From: Phaeosaccion multiseriatum
Taxonomy: Eukaryota; Ochrophyta, other classes
Direction of reading: 5' to 3'
DNA length: 64,000 nucleotides
Assembly: GCA_965112735.1 (NCBI GenBank)
Contig: OZ218964.1
Coordinates: 124,001-188,000 of the forward strand
Below are positions 55,148-64,000 of the stretch, piece by piece; position 1 is the first letter of the stretch, and each line of letters starts with the position of its first letter. The notes beneath the pieces were generated by a model. That model worked only from the letters and a program-made list of their open reading frames with translations, did not search any database and was not told the origin of the DNA. Position numbers and translations under genes: made by a program.

Positions 55148-56134
55148 GGGGGAGGAGGAGGAGGAGGAACGTGCTCAGCAGAAGAAGCAGCGCTGTGGGT
55201 CAGCAGCAGGTAGGGGGAGTAGGGGAGGTTCACCAATCCATGGAGGAGGTTACGAATCCCAAGCGATAGACACACACACGCATGCACGCACGCACCTCAG
55301 CTCTCCCACTTGGACGGTGTGTATGAGGGTGTGAATTTCCCTCTCCAGCTGCCTGCGCTTCTCTCTCTCGAGCAAGTTGAACACCTTCACGGCAAAGAAC
55401 TCCCCCGTGTCGTTGTGGGTAGCGAGGTTGACGACGCTGCAAGCTCCCCTGCCCAGGACCTCAGACTCCACAGAGAGGTCGTCGGGGTTGAGCTGGCCCT
55501 CCCAGTTCTCCTGGGGAGGGAGAGATGGGTGAGGGAGCGAGGGAGGAGGGAGGGCGGGGAGTACAGGGAAAAGGGGAGGTCAGAGTGGTATTCTCACACA
55601 CTTCACTGGTAAGCCCCCCCCCCCCCCTCGCGACCCTCGACTCACCTCCTCTCTACTAGAGCTGTGGTACAGTCTCACTCCCTTCTCCCCTACTTTAATG
55701 TTCCCGTCCTGGTTGGTCCAAGTGGAAGTCATGATCTCACTAGTGCTGCCCCCTGCACCCGGCATCATACTTTTCCGGCCCCAATTGACGCCTCCTCGAG
55801 TGGTTTCTCCATAATCAACGCCACCTAGGTTCAGCGGACTAAAGCTTTCCATGCTCCCCTTGCTCACTCCAAAGAGCGCTGCGTTAAGGGGGCTCACATC
55901 GGAAGTATCGTCACTGTCTGCTCCGAAGATGGGATCCAGCTGCAAGCCCAGAGAGTATGGCGGCACATCCTCCCCTCCGGAGCCGCGGGAACTGCTGTTG
56001 TCTCCCGGAAAGCTGCTGCCACCGCTGCTGCTGCCGCTACCCCCCCTCTCCCCGTTCTCGCCTCCATTGTTCCGGCTGCTGCCGCTACTCTTGCTGCGGC
56101 TGCTGCTGCTGCTTGGTGCCGCAAAGCTCGCCAT
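52969..56134 (-). CDS. MAP kinase kinase (STE7-like), 7 exons
   Basis: Exons: 56134-55646, 55510-55296, 55061-54707, 54505-54393, 54167-53989, 53548-53397, 53130-52969; 554 residues. The first 170 residues are Ser/Gly-rich and probably disordered. The kinase domain (about 180-500) has the Gly loop LGRGACSVV, Lys in FAVKVF, catalytic loop HRDIKPSNILL, DFGIAREL, and the MAPKK-type GTVRYMSPERL with ADMWGLGLVLLEMATGKMP. It should phosphorylate a MAP kinase on Thr and Tyr. An insert of about 40 residues follows the QDLVDLL helix. The activation segment reads HMQALVETVVGT, so only one phosphorylatable residue (Thr) sits before the conserved GT; in MEK1 two Ser occupy this stretch. The C-terminal 55 residues (EYMIAVYGDEDEEDMG onward) are unlike an NTF2 domain. 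The acceptor of exon 5 is duplicated in tandem. Confidence 0.93.
54158..54249. repeat. 46-bp tandem duplication across a splice acceptor
   Basis: GAGACATGTATCT(G/A)CAAGGA and the following GCGCAAGAGGAGTGAGAGGA occur twice (54158-54203 and 54204-54249). Each copy contains, on the minus strand, the AG acceptor and first codons of kinase exon 5. Confidence 0.9.
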
Positions 56135-56473
56135 TTACCTTCCCCACCGTTGGAGGATGAGCCAATGCGCTGCAGCGCCTCCTCGGCTCGTTGTAACTTC
56201 GCTGTGACCCGCCTGTTCCAGGGTGTCTCTAGGAGAAATGGGAGAGGAGAGTATTTGTTCAGCCACGTTCATCCCAACATCTCGGTCCTCCAGCTTGTCC
56301 TTCTCTTCTTAATCTGATATAAATACCAAGGGAGAGGAAGGGGGACGCCTTAGCAGAGCAAGTGTGTAATATAAGGGAAGGGAGGAGGGAGACGAAAAGA
56401 AGTTGAGAGGGGGGGGGGTGGTGAAATTCAAACTCAGCCGGGCCGCCGGCCGACGTACACACACACACACATG

Positions 56474-56755
<282 letters not shown>

Positions 56756-56920
56756 TCAGTTTCTGAGGTGACTCCGATAAATATTCACGGTCCAAAGGGG
56801 TATTGCTGTGCGGCCAGCAGAGCGCAAGAAGCCAAGTGCCGTTGGGGGGCACCAGGAGCCAGCGGAGAGCGGCCACAGCCAGCATATACATTTAATAAAA
56901 AAAAAGGAAACAAATCGGCG

Positions 56921-57367
56921 TTGGAGGGGACAAAACCCGTTGGAGGGGACAAAACCCGATGGAGGACAGTGATTGTCGCGATTAGAGCACCGCTATCTTG
57001 CGACAGGCGCGAGAGCGGCAGATCCAAAAACACGAGCAGAGGCGGCCCTGGCGTCGGCGGCAAGCGGCCCCGCAGAAGAATCGAAGGAACGAGGCGCGTT
57101 GGAGCCGTACGTGTATTGGTGGCAATAAGAATAAGATTTTAAGAATGACCTCATTGCGGGCAGTGATTGTCGCGATTAGTCGACCCCTGACGCGCCACCA
57201 AAGTCAGCCTGCCTGCCCTACTTGCTACTGGCGACCCCCAGGTAGCATACTACCGAGAACAGGTCGGTAGTAGGTCGGTAGCACGTCCGGGATCGAGATG
57301 AGGACACGGCTATCGGACACGGCTCTCCTGTCCTATCCTATCCTGCTACAGGCGCGAGAGCGGCAGG
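56921..57367. mobile_element. Degenerate repeat cluster, possible transposable-element relic
   Basis: TTGGAGGGGACAAAACCCG is repeated head to tail (56921-56939, 56940-56958). CAGTGATTGTCGCGATTAG occurs at 56967-56985 and 57161-57179. AGGCGCGAGAGCGGCAG occurs near 57005-57021 and near 57350-57366, in both cases followed by similar sequence for 40 bases. Directly after the second 19-mer comes TCGACCCCTGACGCGC (57180-57195), differing at one base from the outer arm of the element at 39327. Confidence 0.45.
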
Positions 57368-57509
57368 CCAAACAAAAGCACCAGAGGCCGCTCGAGCGTC
57401 GGCGCTGCCCTCTTCGTGGTGCTCGGCCTCGCGTCCAGCCCTGCCCGCTGCACCACCCGAGCCTATCGAGCCTATCGAGCCTATCGAGCCAACGCGCGTG
57501 CCCCTGCCC

Positions 57510-60440
57510 TCAAGCACTAGCGAAGAGGTCAGCACAGTCGGCGCAGCCACTGCCGCAGCGCCGGCACGGTGGGGTACCAGCAGAGCCCGCCCCGCCTCCC
57601 TCCTGCTGCCCATGGCTCCGCCTCGTCGCAAGAGTCGCGGCCCTCCTTCCCGGCCTCGGCGGTGGAGGTGCAACTCGAGCAGCGGGCACCCCACCCCCTC
57701 CCTGCTCCCCTCCCTGCTCCCCTCCCTGCGGCTGCTGTTGTATCACCAACTGCTGCTGTGGCTCTTCTCGAGCTCCTACCACCACACCCCGACGAGCGCT
57801 GGGAGGACCACCCTCCACACCACCCCTTGTGACACTGCTCGGAGCAGACCTCACCTCGCTTCCTCTCGACGCTCCTCCTCTTGCGGCTGCCAGCCTCGCC
57901 GCCAACCCTCCATCTGCATGCATCTCCGTCTCCGCCGTCTCGCCCATCCTCAGCGCCTCAACAAGCATGGAGGCCGTAGGCAAAGCCAAAGGAGCCCCCC
58001 CAGTGGGCTCGAGACGGCCGGCGCTCAGACTCTGTCGACCCCATCCTGCTGCCGCCACCCTCCTCCTCCCCCCCCTCGCTGCGCCACTACATCCCCCTCG
58101 GACCCGATCACGTCTTCCTCCTCCTCTTGCTCCTCCCTCCCCCATTGGCCCAGCCGCAAGGTCCAGAGCTGGAGCTGGTCGGGGAGGGTGGCGTGGGCGG
58201 CGCTTCGTCCTGGTGCGCGTGAAGCTCGCCATGGCTTCCTTCGCCGCGCTGTCCATCACCACGGTCTGCTGCTCGCCATTCACTGAAGCCTCGTCTCTGC
58301 CGCTCGTTATCTGCAGCCCCGTGAGGCTAAGACTCGTCCCCTCTTGTCCACCGCCTCCTCCTCCTCCTCCTCCTCCTCCTCTTGCTCCTCGCCCCCGCTT
58401 TCGACCTGAACGGCGACTAGTATCACCCCCGTGACAGGGAGCAAAGCCGTGCTGCTGCTTCTGATCATGGTCGCTGCTACTACTTCCCCCTCCTCCCCCC
58501 CCCCCTCGTGCCGCCTGTGCTTGCCCGGTGTCACTGGAGGGGGCGGAGGAGCACGCACCCCTGCACAGCTGCGGCCAGAACAACACATGGCAGTCCGGCG
58601 CGGGGCAGCCGCTCCCCTCTAGCCCGCGGCCTCCCCTCTCCTGTGCGGGGCGGAAGCAGGTGCGTAGGAGGCACTCGTCGTGGGCCACGTGCGTGCAGGG
58701 GAGGGTTCGGGCGGCGGAGGTGGGCAGTAGAGCCTCGTCGCACACTACGCATACGGTACTGGTGCTGGCGTTGCTGCCATCTGTGACTACGGTGCCGCTC
58801 TTGGTGCTATTGCCATTGCCATTGCCTTTGCTGCTGCTGCTGCTGCCAGATGCGACGATGCGTGGGGGTCGACATTTGGAGTTGAGGCCTGCAGTAAGAG
58901 CAGCGGCGGGTCCAGTTTCCCCGCCAGCGGCCGAGTGGACGGGGAGAGAGCTCAAAAGATACTGCGGCAACATTGCCAACAGGGTGGCGCTTGCTCCTCC
59001 CTTGCGCTCGTCACATCCTCCTCCCTCCTCAGTCACAGACGCCGCCGCTGCCGCCGCCGCCGCTCTCGCCACGGCCGCGTCGCCCGCCCGAGAAGCAGTG
59101 CTCCCTCTTGCTGCCCCGACAAACGAACTGCCCCCGAAGAAGCGGGTCTGGCCGGCGGCAGGGGCCAGGCCTACTCTCGCTCCTGCCTTGTCTGTGTCCT
59201 GGGTCGGAGGCGGTGCGGGGAGCCATCGCGTTGGGAATGAGGCCGCTACGGCCTGCACGAAGGAGTGTCCGAGGCGCCGACACTCGCTCTGCACGCCCTG
59301 ACTCCGAAAGCACTCCTCACACAGATCCATGGTGCTATTGGCCGCCGCCTCTGGAGTGTGTGGAGGAGCCGCGGGACTACGTCTCACGTCTCTTGCTCCT
59401 CCTCCTCCTCCTCCTCCTCCTCCTCCTCCTCCTCCTCCTCCTGCTGCTCCTGCTGCTGCTGCTGCTGCTGTTGCTGCTCCTTGTGTGCCCAAGGAGGGGG
59501 ACGAAAAGCAAGACAGACAGCGATAAAACACGTTCCTGCCCCGGGGGGCGTGACCGCAGGAGCGGCATTTGTCTACCAACGGGCCTTGGCAGCGCATCAT
59601 GGCCTTTCGTGCTCTCCTCTGAATGGCCTTCTCTTCCCCGAGCAGGCGCTCCACTACCCGACTACCCCAGTCCACTCGGCAGTTCGGACACGTGACGCGC
59701 TTCTTACGCGAGTCACCGCTCTGGGTGGTCATGACGTGTCGGGCATACATGACCATACACTTGATGTGCATGTTGTTGCCGCAGCCGTCCTTGCACCACG
59801 TGATGGCCGCGGGCAAGGGGAAGGACAGCTCTGCGGCGGCTTTCAGCTGCGCATCCACGTCGGTCATTTCCTCGATGCAGATGGGGCATACCTCCCCCTC
59901 CGTCAGCTCCTTCCGCTTCGCAGCACACCCCTCCCCCGCCCCAGCGGCAGTGGCATCACCACTTTCCCCTTCACCCACGACTGCCCCCCCCTGAGAGACC
60001 ACTCCACCTCCTCCAGCTCCGCTTCTTCTCCTCAGAAAGCGGTGCTGCTGGATGCGCTGGGCCGCTGCCTCCGGTCCGCTCTCCGACTCACCCCCAAGCT
60101 GCACGTCCGCGACCCCCCCCCCAATGCCTTGGACAAGCAACTTGTCCACCTCTGCGTCGATCAAGCTCCTCTGCCAGCAGACGGGGTCGAAGGGCGGCAC
60201 CCTCAGGACCTTGGCCATGACGAACACGAGGTGTATGCAGTGCCCTGTGGTGTCGCGGCAGGTGCAGCTCTGCTCGTCCCCGATACAAACCACAAACTTG
60301 GCGTCACTATCCTCGCCCCGTATGACGAACCGGGTGGGGCCGGCCTTCTGCAGGAGGAACAGTCTTGTGTTGTTGGTCTTCTCCAGCAGCGCCTCCCAGC
60401 CGTCTGGCGCCTTGCTGATCCAGGCATGGCGTCGAGACAT
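57510..60440 (-). CDS. ZSWIM2-like E3 ubiquitin ligase: SWIM, RING, ZZ and second RING-type finger
   Basis: Single exon, 976 residues. Domains in order: SWIM zinc finger (CTCRDTTGHCIHLVFVMAK, residues 58-76), RING (CPICIEEM, then CKDGCGNNMHIKCM and CPNC, about 182-250), ZZ finger (KCRSCGH, FYRCLSC, DLCEECF, about 290-370), and a second RING-type finger (CVVCDEALL, LPCTHVAHDECL, GCPAPDC, about 595-655). The SWIM-RING-ZZ-RING order is that of ZSWIM2/MEX, an E3 ligase known from testis. Gly, Ala and Ser runs separate the domains and the C-terminus is low-complexity, with a motif copy read as QQQLVIQQQ. Being intronless is unusual beside its neighbours. Long antisense frames over it are shadows of GC-rich codons. 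Confidence 0.88.
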   Translation of the reverse strand: MSRRHAWISKAPDGWEALLEKTNNTRLFLLQKAGPTRFVIRGEDSDAKFVVCIGDEQSCTCRDTTGHCIHLVFVMAKVLRVPPFDPVCWQRSLIDAEVDKLLVQGIGGGVADVQLGGESESGPEAAAQRIQQHRFLRRRSGAGGGGVVSQGGAVVGEGESGDATAAGAGEGCAAKRKELTEGEVCPICIEEMTDVDAQLKAAAELSFPLPAAITWCKDGCGNNMHIKCMVMYARHVMTTQSGDSRKKRVTCPNCRVDWGSRVVERLLGEEKAIQRRARKAMMRCQGPLVDKCRSCGHAPRGRNVFYRCLSCFSSPSLGTQGAATAAAAAAGAAGGGGGGGGGGGGGGGARDVRRSPAAPPHTPEAAANSTMDLCEECFRSQGVQSECRRLGHSFVQAVAASFPTRWLPAPPPTQDTDKAGARVGLAPAAGQTRFFGGSSFVGAARGSTASRAGDAAVARAAAAAAAASVTEEGGGCDERKGGASATLLAMLPQYLLSSLPVHSAAGGETGPAAALTAGLNSKCRPPRIVASGSSSSSKGNGNGNSTKSGTVVTDGSNASTSTVCVVCDEALLPTSAARTLPCTHVAHDECLLRTCFRPAQERGGRGLEGSGCPAPDCHVLFWPQLCRGACSSAPSSDTGQAQAARGGGGGGGSSSSDHDQKQQHGFAPCHGGDTSRRSGRKRGRGARGGGGGGGGGGGQEGTSLSLTGLQITSGRDEASVNGEQQTVVMDSAAKEAMASFTRTRTKRRPRHPPRPAPALDLAAGPMGEGGARGGGRRDRVRGGCSGAARGGRRRVAAAGWGRQSLSAGRLEPTGGAPLALPTASMLVEALRMGETAETEMHADGGLAARLAAARGGASRGSEVRSAPSSVTRGGVEGGPPSARRGVVVGAREEPQQQLVIQQQPQGGEQGGEQGGGGVPAARVAPPPPRPGRRAATLATRRSHGQQEGGGAGSAGTPPCRRCGSGCADCADLFASA
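57735..57755 (-). repeat. Dispersed motif copy 17
   Basis: TGTATCACCAACTGCTG core, in the minus-strand ZSWIM2-like CDS, read QQLVIQQ. Confidence 0.9.
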
Positions 60441-61069
60441 GTTTCAGAGTGCTTCTTTTTACTGCGCGCTACTGCTGCTGCTATAATTTCAGTCATAACC
60501 AACCCACACCCGCCACGTGCCATTGAAGTCCCATCTTTGTTTCCTTCTGGCGCGCTCGACAAAGCTTTCCCTTCCTTTCCCGCCCGCCAGTTTCTTTCGG
60601 GGGGGGGGGAAGTCTCGCGGCGGAAACCACACATGCTGAGTTTGACGATTTCGACAATCGACAACGGGCGCAGAGGCTGTGAGAGGAAAGAGGGCCAACA
60701 GCAGCGAGAGAGAGCGACGAGGAGGGTGTGGGAGGTCTAAGCACTGCGCAGCAGCAGGGCAGATAAGCTGGGCCAAACAGTAGTGTGTCGTACGAGAGAA
60801 CAGTTTCTCTTGAGAGAACAGTATCTGGGTGCAGGGAGGGGGAGGGGAAAGGCAAGCAAGCAAGGATTGTTTTTGTCCCTTTTGGTCTTTTACATCCTCA
60901 GAGGCCCTTGGCCATAAGAGGCGAGAAGGGGGCCTTGCTGGACGGATCTGGTTCACTCTTCGCTCTACTCTGGGGGGGTACGTCGATCATTGGAAAGGGG
61001 AGTGGAGCCGCGGTAGTAGCGCAGTAGCAAGTGGTGGCCCATCTTTGCCGCGAAAAAACTGAGCAGCAG
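60441..61069. promoter_or_regulatory. Divergent intergenic region, ZSWIM2-like and GT14 genes
   Basis: 630 bases between two start codons. Contains an octanucleotide-like repeat of AGAGAACAGT (near 60795 and 60814) and a G-run at 60600-60609. No coding sequence recognised. Confidence 0.4.
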
Positions 61070-64000
61070 ATGGAGGAGAAGCAACGGTGTGATGCAGGGA
61101 AAGGGACCGGCCAAGCGCCGTCTCCTTCAGCGATATCCCGTCTCCGGAAGGTGGCTTGGGCGGGTCTGGCAGTGGTGGTGGTGGGAGCGGGCCTGTTCGC
61201 CTCGTCAATAGGAGAAGAAGTAGTAGCACCATGGCATCAGCCGCTGACGAGGAGGCTAGCGGCACTGGCACGGGAAGCGCTAGGAGCAGTAGGCACAGCC
61301 GACACTCGGCATCCACTGCCGCCAATACCCCAGCCGACGAGGGCAATAGAGGGGAACAACCGGAGGAGAGGGCTGGCAGGAGCACCTACGGAATACGATC
61401 TCAAGGGAAGCTACGACAAGAGCCACCGAAAGACCGCCACCATCGCCTACACTATCATCGCGGGTGTGGACGACTCCAACCGCATCAAGCGCATGCTGTC
61501 GGTCATATACTCACCTGATAACTTCTACCTCATCCACCTTGACAAGAAGACGCCCACCATGGTGCGAGAGGCCATGCGGAAGTACCTCACGCAGCATCCC
61601 TTCGTCAAGGGCACGATCAAGTTGCTGGAGCCGGCGGTCAACGTTCGGTGGGGGGTAAGTACGCCTGTTCTTCGGCTCCCCATTGACATCTGAGCTCTTT
61701 TAGTTTGTCCCCTACTCCACTTGCTTAACAATGTCGCCTCTCTCCCCTCTTTGCCTTGTTCCTGCCTCCCTCCTCTTACCGTTCTTTACACAGAGCTTTT
61801 CTCTCCTCATGACGAACGTGTTTGGGGTGGCGGCGGCCCTCGAAATGGGCGAGTGGGACTACTATATGAACCTCAGCGGTGAGTCCACTTCTGCAGCACA
61901 TTCTGCGGCACTTTCGGCGGCACTACATACTGCATGGGACGGTGTGGGGAGTGGGGAGGGGTGAAACGGGGTGAGCGGCAGGAGAGCAGCAGGACGCAGG
62001 CCGATTACTCTTCACGTGCGGTTCGTTCTCACACAGCACGCGCCCCCACAACCTGCCCCCCCCCCCCCTTCTCTGTCTCGCTCTCTTCTCTCTTTCTCTT
62101 TCGCGTTCTCTTTCTTTCTCTGTCTCTCTCTCTGTCCTCTCTTTCTCTTTCTCGCTTTCCCCTCTCCCTCTCTCTCAGCCTCGGACTTCCCGCTGCTCAG
62201 CCAGGACGAAATGGCAGAGGTGTTGGGAAGCGTCATGGACAGCCGACTCAACTTCCTCACGGTGGGTGGGTGGGAGAGGGAGGCAAAGCATAAAAAAGGC
62301 TTGCATACATACAGGCAGGCATGGACCTGGGATGAGACGGTGTGGTACCTTCGCTCTCGTGTGGAGCCCGTCATGCCGACCCTTTGACTTCACTTGACTT
62401 TACATGTCCTCAACCATCCCCACACCGCACCCACGACCTACGCCCCCAGGGCGGTGTGATTGAGTTCGAGCGAGAGTTCAACCGAATCACCGGTTACAAT
62501 GATGACGAGGCCGTTTTCATGAACGACCCGCCCCACAATCAGGTTCGCTCGGTTAGGGGCTCGGTTCGGGTTCGGTTCGGTTAGCCACCCATTTGCTGAC
62601 CTTAATGCTTCATGAGGATCTAATAGCGTTGGGGTCAGTGCCAGTGTCAGTGTGTGCGTGAGCTTCAGCTCTTTAGCAAACATGCTCCGGTCTAGCCAGG
62701 AGGAGGAGGAGGAGACTCACTCGCCCCTCGCATGTGCACATCTTTATAAACGCCGTATTCCTTCTCTGTCCCCCTGTGCTCTGTGCTTCACTTTCCTGCT
62801 TGCCCCACATGCCTTTCTCTCCCCTCGCTCGTCCCTCTCGGCTCCGGGCAGATCGACCTCATCAAGGTCCACAACGGGAACAACAAACACATCTTCCGAA
62901 GAGACGTACCCAACCTCTTCCAAATCTACAAGGGGGAGTTCTGGGTGCTGCTGCATAGGAGGTACGTGTGTGCGTGGGTGCGTGGGTGCTTTTGTGGGTG
63001 CGTGTGTGCGTGTGCGTGTGTGCGTGTGCGTACGTGCGTGCACGGTGGGGGGTAGATGAGCATTCATTGCCTGACGTCGGAGGGAGCAGAGCAGGGAGCA
63101 TGCGAGGTGCGGAGGAAGAGATCGTTTATCTGTGTCATCGATGGGCGAAGGCGAACGTCAAAATGTCGTGGAGAGAGGGGTGGGAGGCCGGGGGATAGCG
63201 GTTTGCATCATGGAGAGAAGTGGACGCGCAAAGGAACAACGTACCACACGTCCAATCCTTCCTTGCTGCTGCTGGTGGTGGTGCTGCTGCTACGTGCTGC
63301 GTGCTCAATATACCCCTGCCTCACCCTCCGCCTCCTCCTTGAACGCTCGCTCCCTGCCTGCCTGGCAGTCTCGCCGAGTACTCCATCCGATCGCCCGATG
63401 GCGTGGCCCGGCAGCTCTTCGCGTACTTCGCGTCCATGCGCATCTGTGACGAAAGCTACTTCCAGACCGTCGTCTGCCATCCCAAGTAAGATCGATGAGG
63501 CGGAGGAGGACGAGGAGGAGGGACGATTGTCCCGAGGAAGGGCGTGCAGTCTCTCGCGTCCTCCTCCCCCTCCTCTCCTCCTCCTCCTCCTCCTCCTCCT
63601 CATGCATCATCATCATGATCTTCCTCCTCCTCCTCCTCCTCCTCCTCCTCCTTCTCCTTCTCCTCCCGCCCTCCTCCTGCCCCCCCCCCCCCCCCCCCCC
63701 CTTAATTCCTCCTCCTCATCAGCGCTCCTGCCGAGTTCCCTGTCCTGGGTAACTGCCTGCGGTACGTCAATTGGCCTCCGAGAATCCCCGGGCAGCCCCG
63801 GCCACACCCCTCCCCCATTGAGTCGAATCAAGTGGACGACATCCTGGCCACGGGCATGCTTTTTGCACGCAAGTTTGACTACAGCACCGCGGATGGGCGG
63901 GCCGCCGTCGATAAAGTAGAGGTGAGAAGGCGAGGGCCGAGTGAGGTAACGGGTGGGTAGTGGAGACTCACAGGTCCAGACCCACCCGCCGCCCATGCGT
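61070..64000 (+). CDS. GT14 glycosyltransferase (core-2/I-branching or xylosyltransferase family), partial, at least 8 exons
   Basis: Exons: 61070-61654, 61794-61878, 62179-62261, 62450-62542, 62852-62961, 63369-63485, 63723-63921, and an eighth starting at 63974 that leaves the window; 433 residues visible. A basic start and one membrane helix (VAWAGLAVVVVGAGLFA) give type II Golgi topology. The GT14 core is recognisable: KTATIAYTIIAG, MLSVIYSPDNFYLIHLDKK, WDYYMNLSASDFPLLSQDEM, NRITGYND, KGEFWVLLHRSLAEY, ESYFQTVVCH. In the family, GWDYYINLSG-D-PL and the ES(Y)FQT acidic residue are conserved; they transfer GlcNAc, GlcA or Xyl from UDP-sugars. A Ser-rich stalk joins helix and catalytic domain. 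Substrate unknown; likely cell-surface glycan synthesis. Confidence 0.92.
62962..63055. repeat. GTGCGTGT tract at a donor
   Basis: Starts at the donor of GT14 exon 5 and runs about 90 bases into the intron. Confidence 0.85.

Noticed and set aside
57298-59301. Long plus-strand frames (378 and 257 codons) opposite the ZSWIM2-like gene
   Set aside because: Antisense shadows of a GC-rich coding exon; no domains, while the minus strand shows complete zinc-finger signatures.

Overview
The window is nuclear DNA from a eukaryote: GC-rich, crowded with microsatellites, and full of genes split by GT-AG introns of roughly 80 to 900 bases, with exons rejoined here by hand. An ochrophyte (photosynthetic stramenopile) alga is the best fit. 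A plastid ribosomal protein (minus strand, 35277-36556) carries a signal peptide followed by an Ala-Ser-Ala-Ala-Ala-Phe type cleavage motif, as used by algae with secondary red plastids. A GH81 laminarinase fits a beta-1,3-glucan (chrysolaminarin) economy. An IFT25-like gene and a giant tubulin-tail carboxypeptidase suggest a flagellate stage. Genus and species cannot be told from this sequence.

Layout: (1) 1-614, C-terminus of a Tudor/SH3-like protein; (2) 1325-3184 minus, PX-domain protein; (3) 3453-6277 minus, PDZ protein; (4) 6505-12203 plus, membrane-anchored GH81 endo-1,3-beta-glucanase, 10 exons; (5) 13777-14717 minus, small ubiquitin-like protein; (6) 14813-16836 plus, IFT25-like protein; (7) 17067-18796 minus, SARAF homologue; (8) 19098-21176 plus, GT31-like glycosyltransferase; (9) 22190-23623 plus, RS-rich Tudor protein; (10) 23930-29827 plus, tail-anchored Elp3, 15 exons; (11) 30828-33445 minus, SMP lipid-transfer protein; (12) 33874-34848 plus, PAS-like protein; (13) 35277-36556 minus, plastid ribosomal protein cL38; (14) 36848-38661 plus, pyridoxal kinase; (15) 39907-40848 minus, hypothetical; (16) 41064-52203 plus, cytosolic carboxypeptidase of about 2200 residues, 15 exons; (17) 52969-56134 minus, MAP kinase kinase; (18) 57510-60440 minus, ZSWIM2-like E3 ligase; (19) 61070-64000 plus, GT14 glycosyltransferase, cut by the window end.

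No operon logic applies. Seven divergent pairs start 95 to 630 bases apart and may share promoters. The most interesting is the small ubiquitin-like gene with the IFT25-like gene. Themes that recur are cell wall and glycan work (GH81, GT31, GT14), membrane contact, calcium and trafficking (PX, SARAF, SMP), and microtubule or cilium maintenance (IFT25-like, carboxypeptidase).

The strongest unexplained signal is a dispersed motif of about 17-20 bp, CAGCAGTTGGTGATACAGCA and its reverse complement. I count 17 near-identical copies in 64 kb. They lie on both strands, in three different reading frames of eight or nine unrelated genes, and in one intron. Ten copies are in the carboxypeptidase gene. 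Because the reading frame changes while the DNA does not, this looks like a DNA-level repeat rather than a protein motif. Also notable are an inverted-repeat element enclosing a GC-rich minisatellite (39327-39708) with a related relic near 57180, and two tandem duplications that each copy a splice site.
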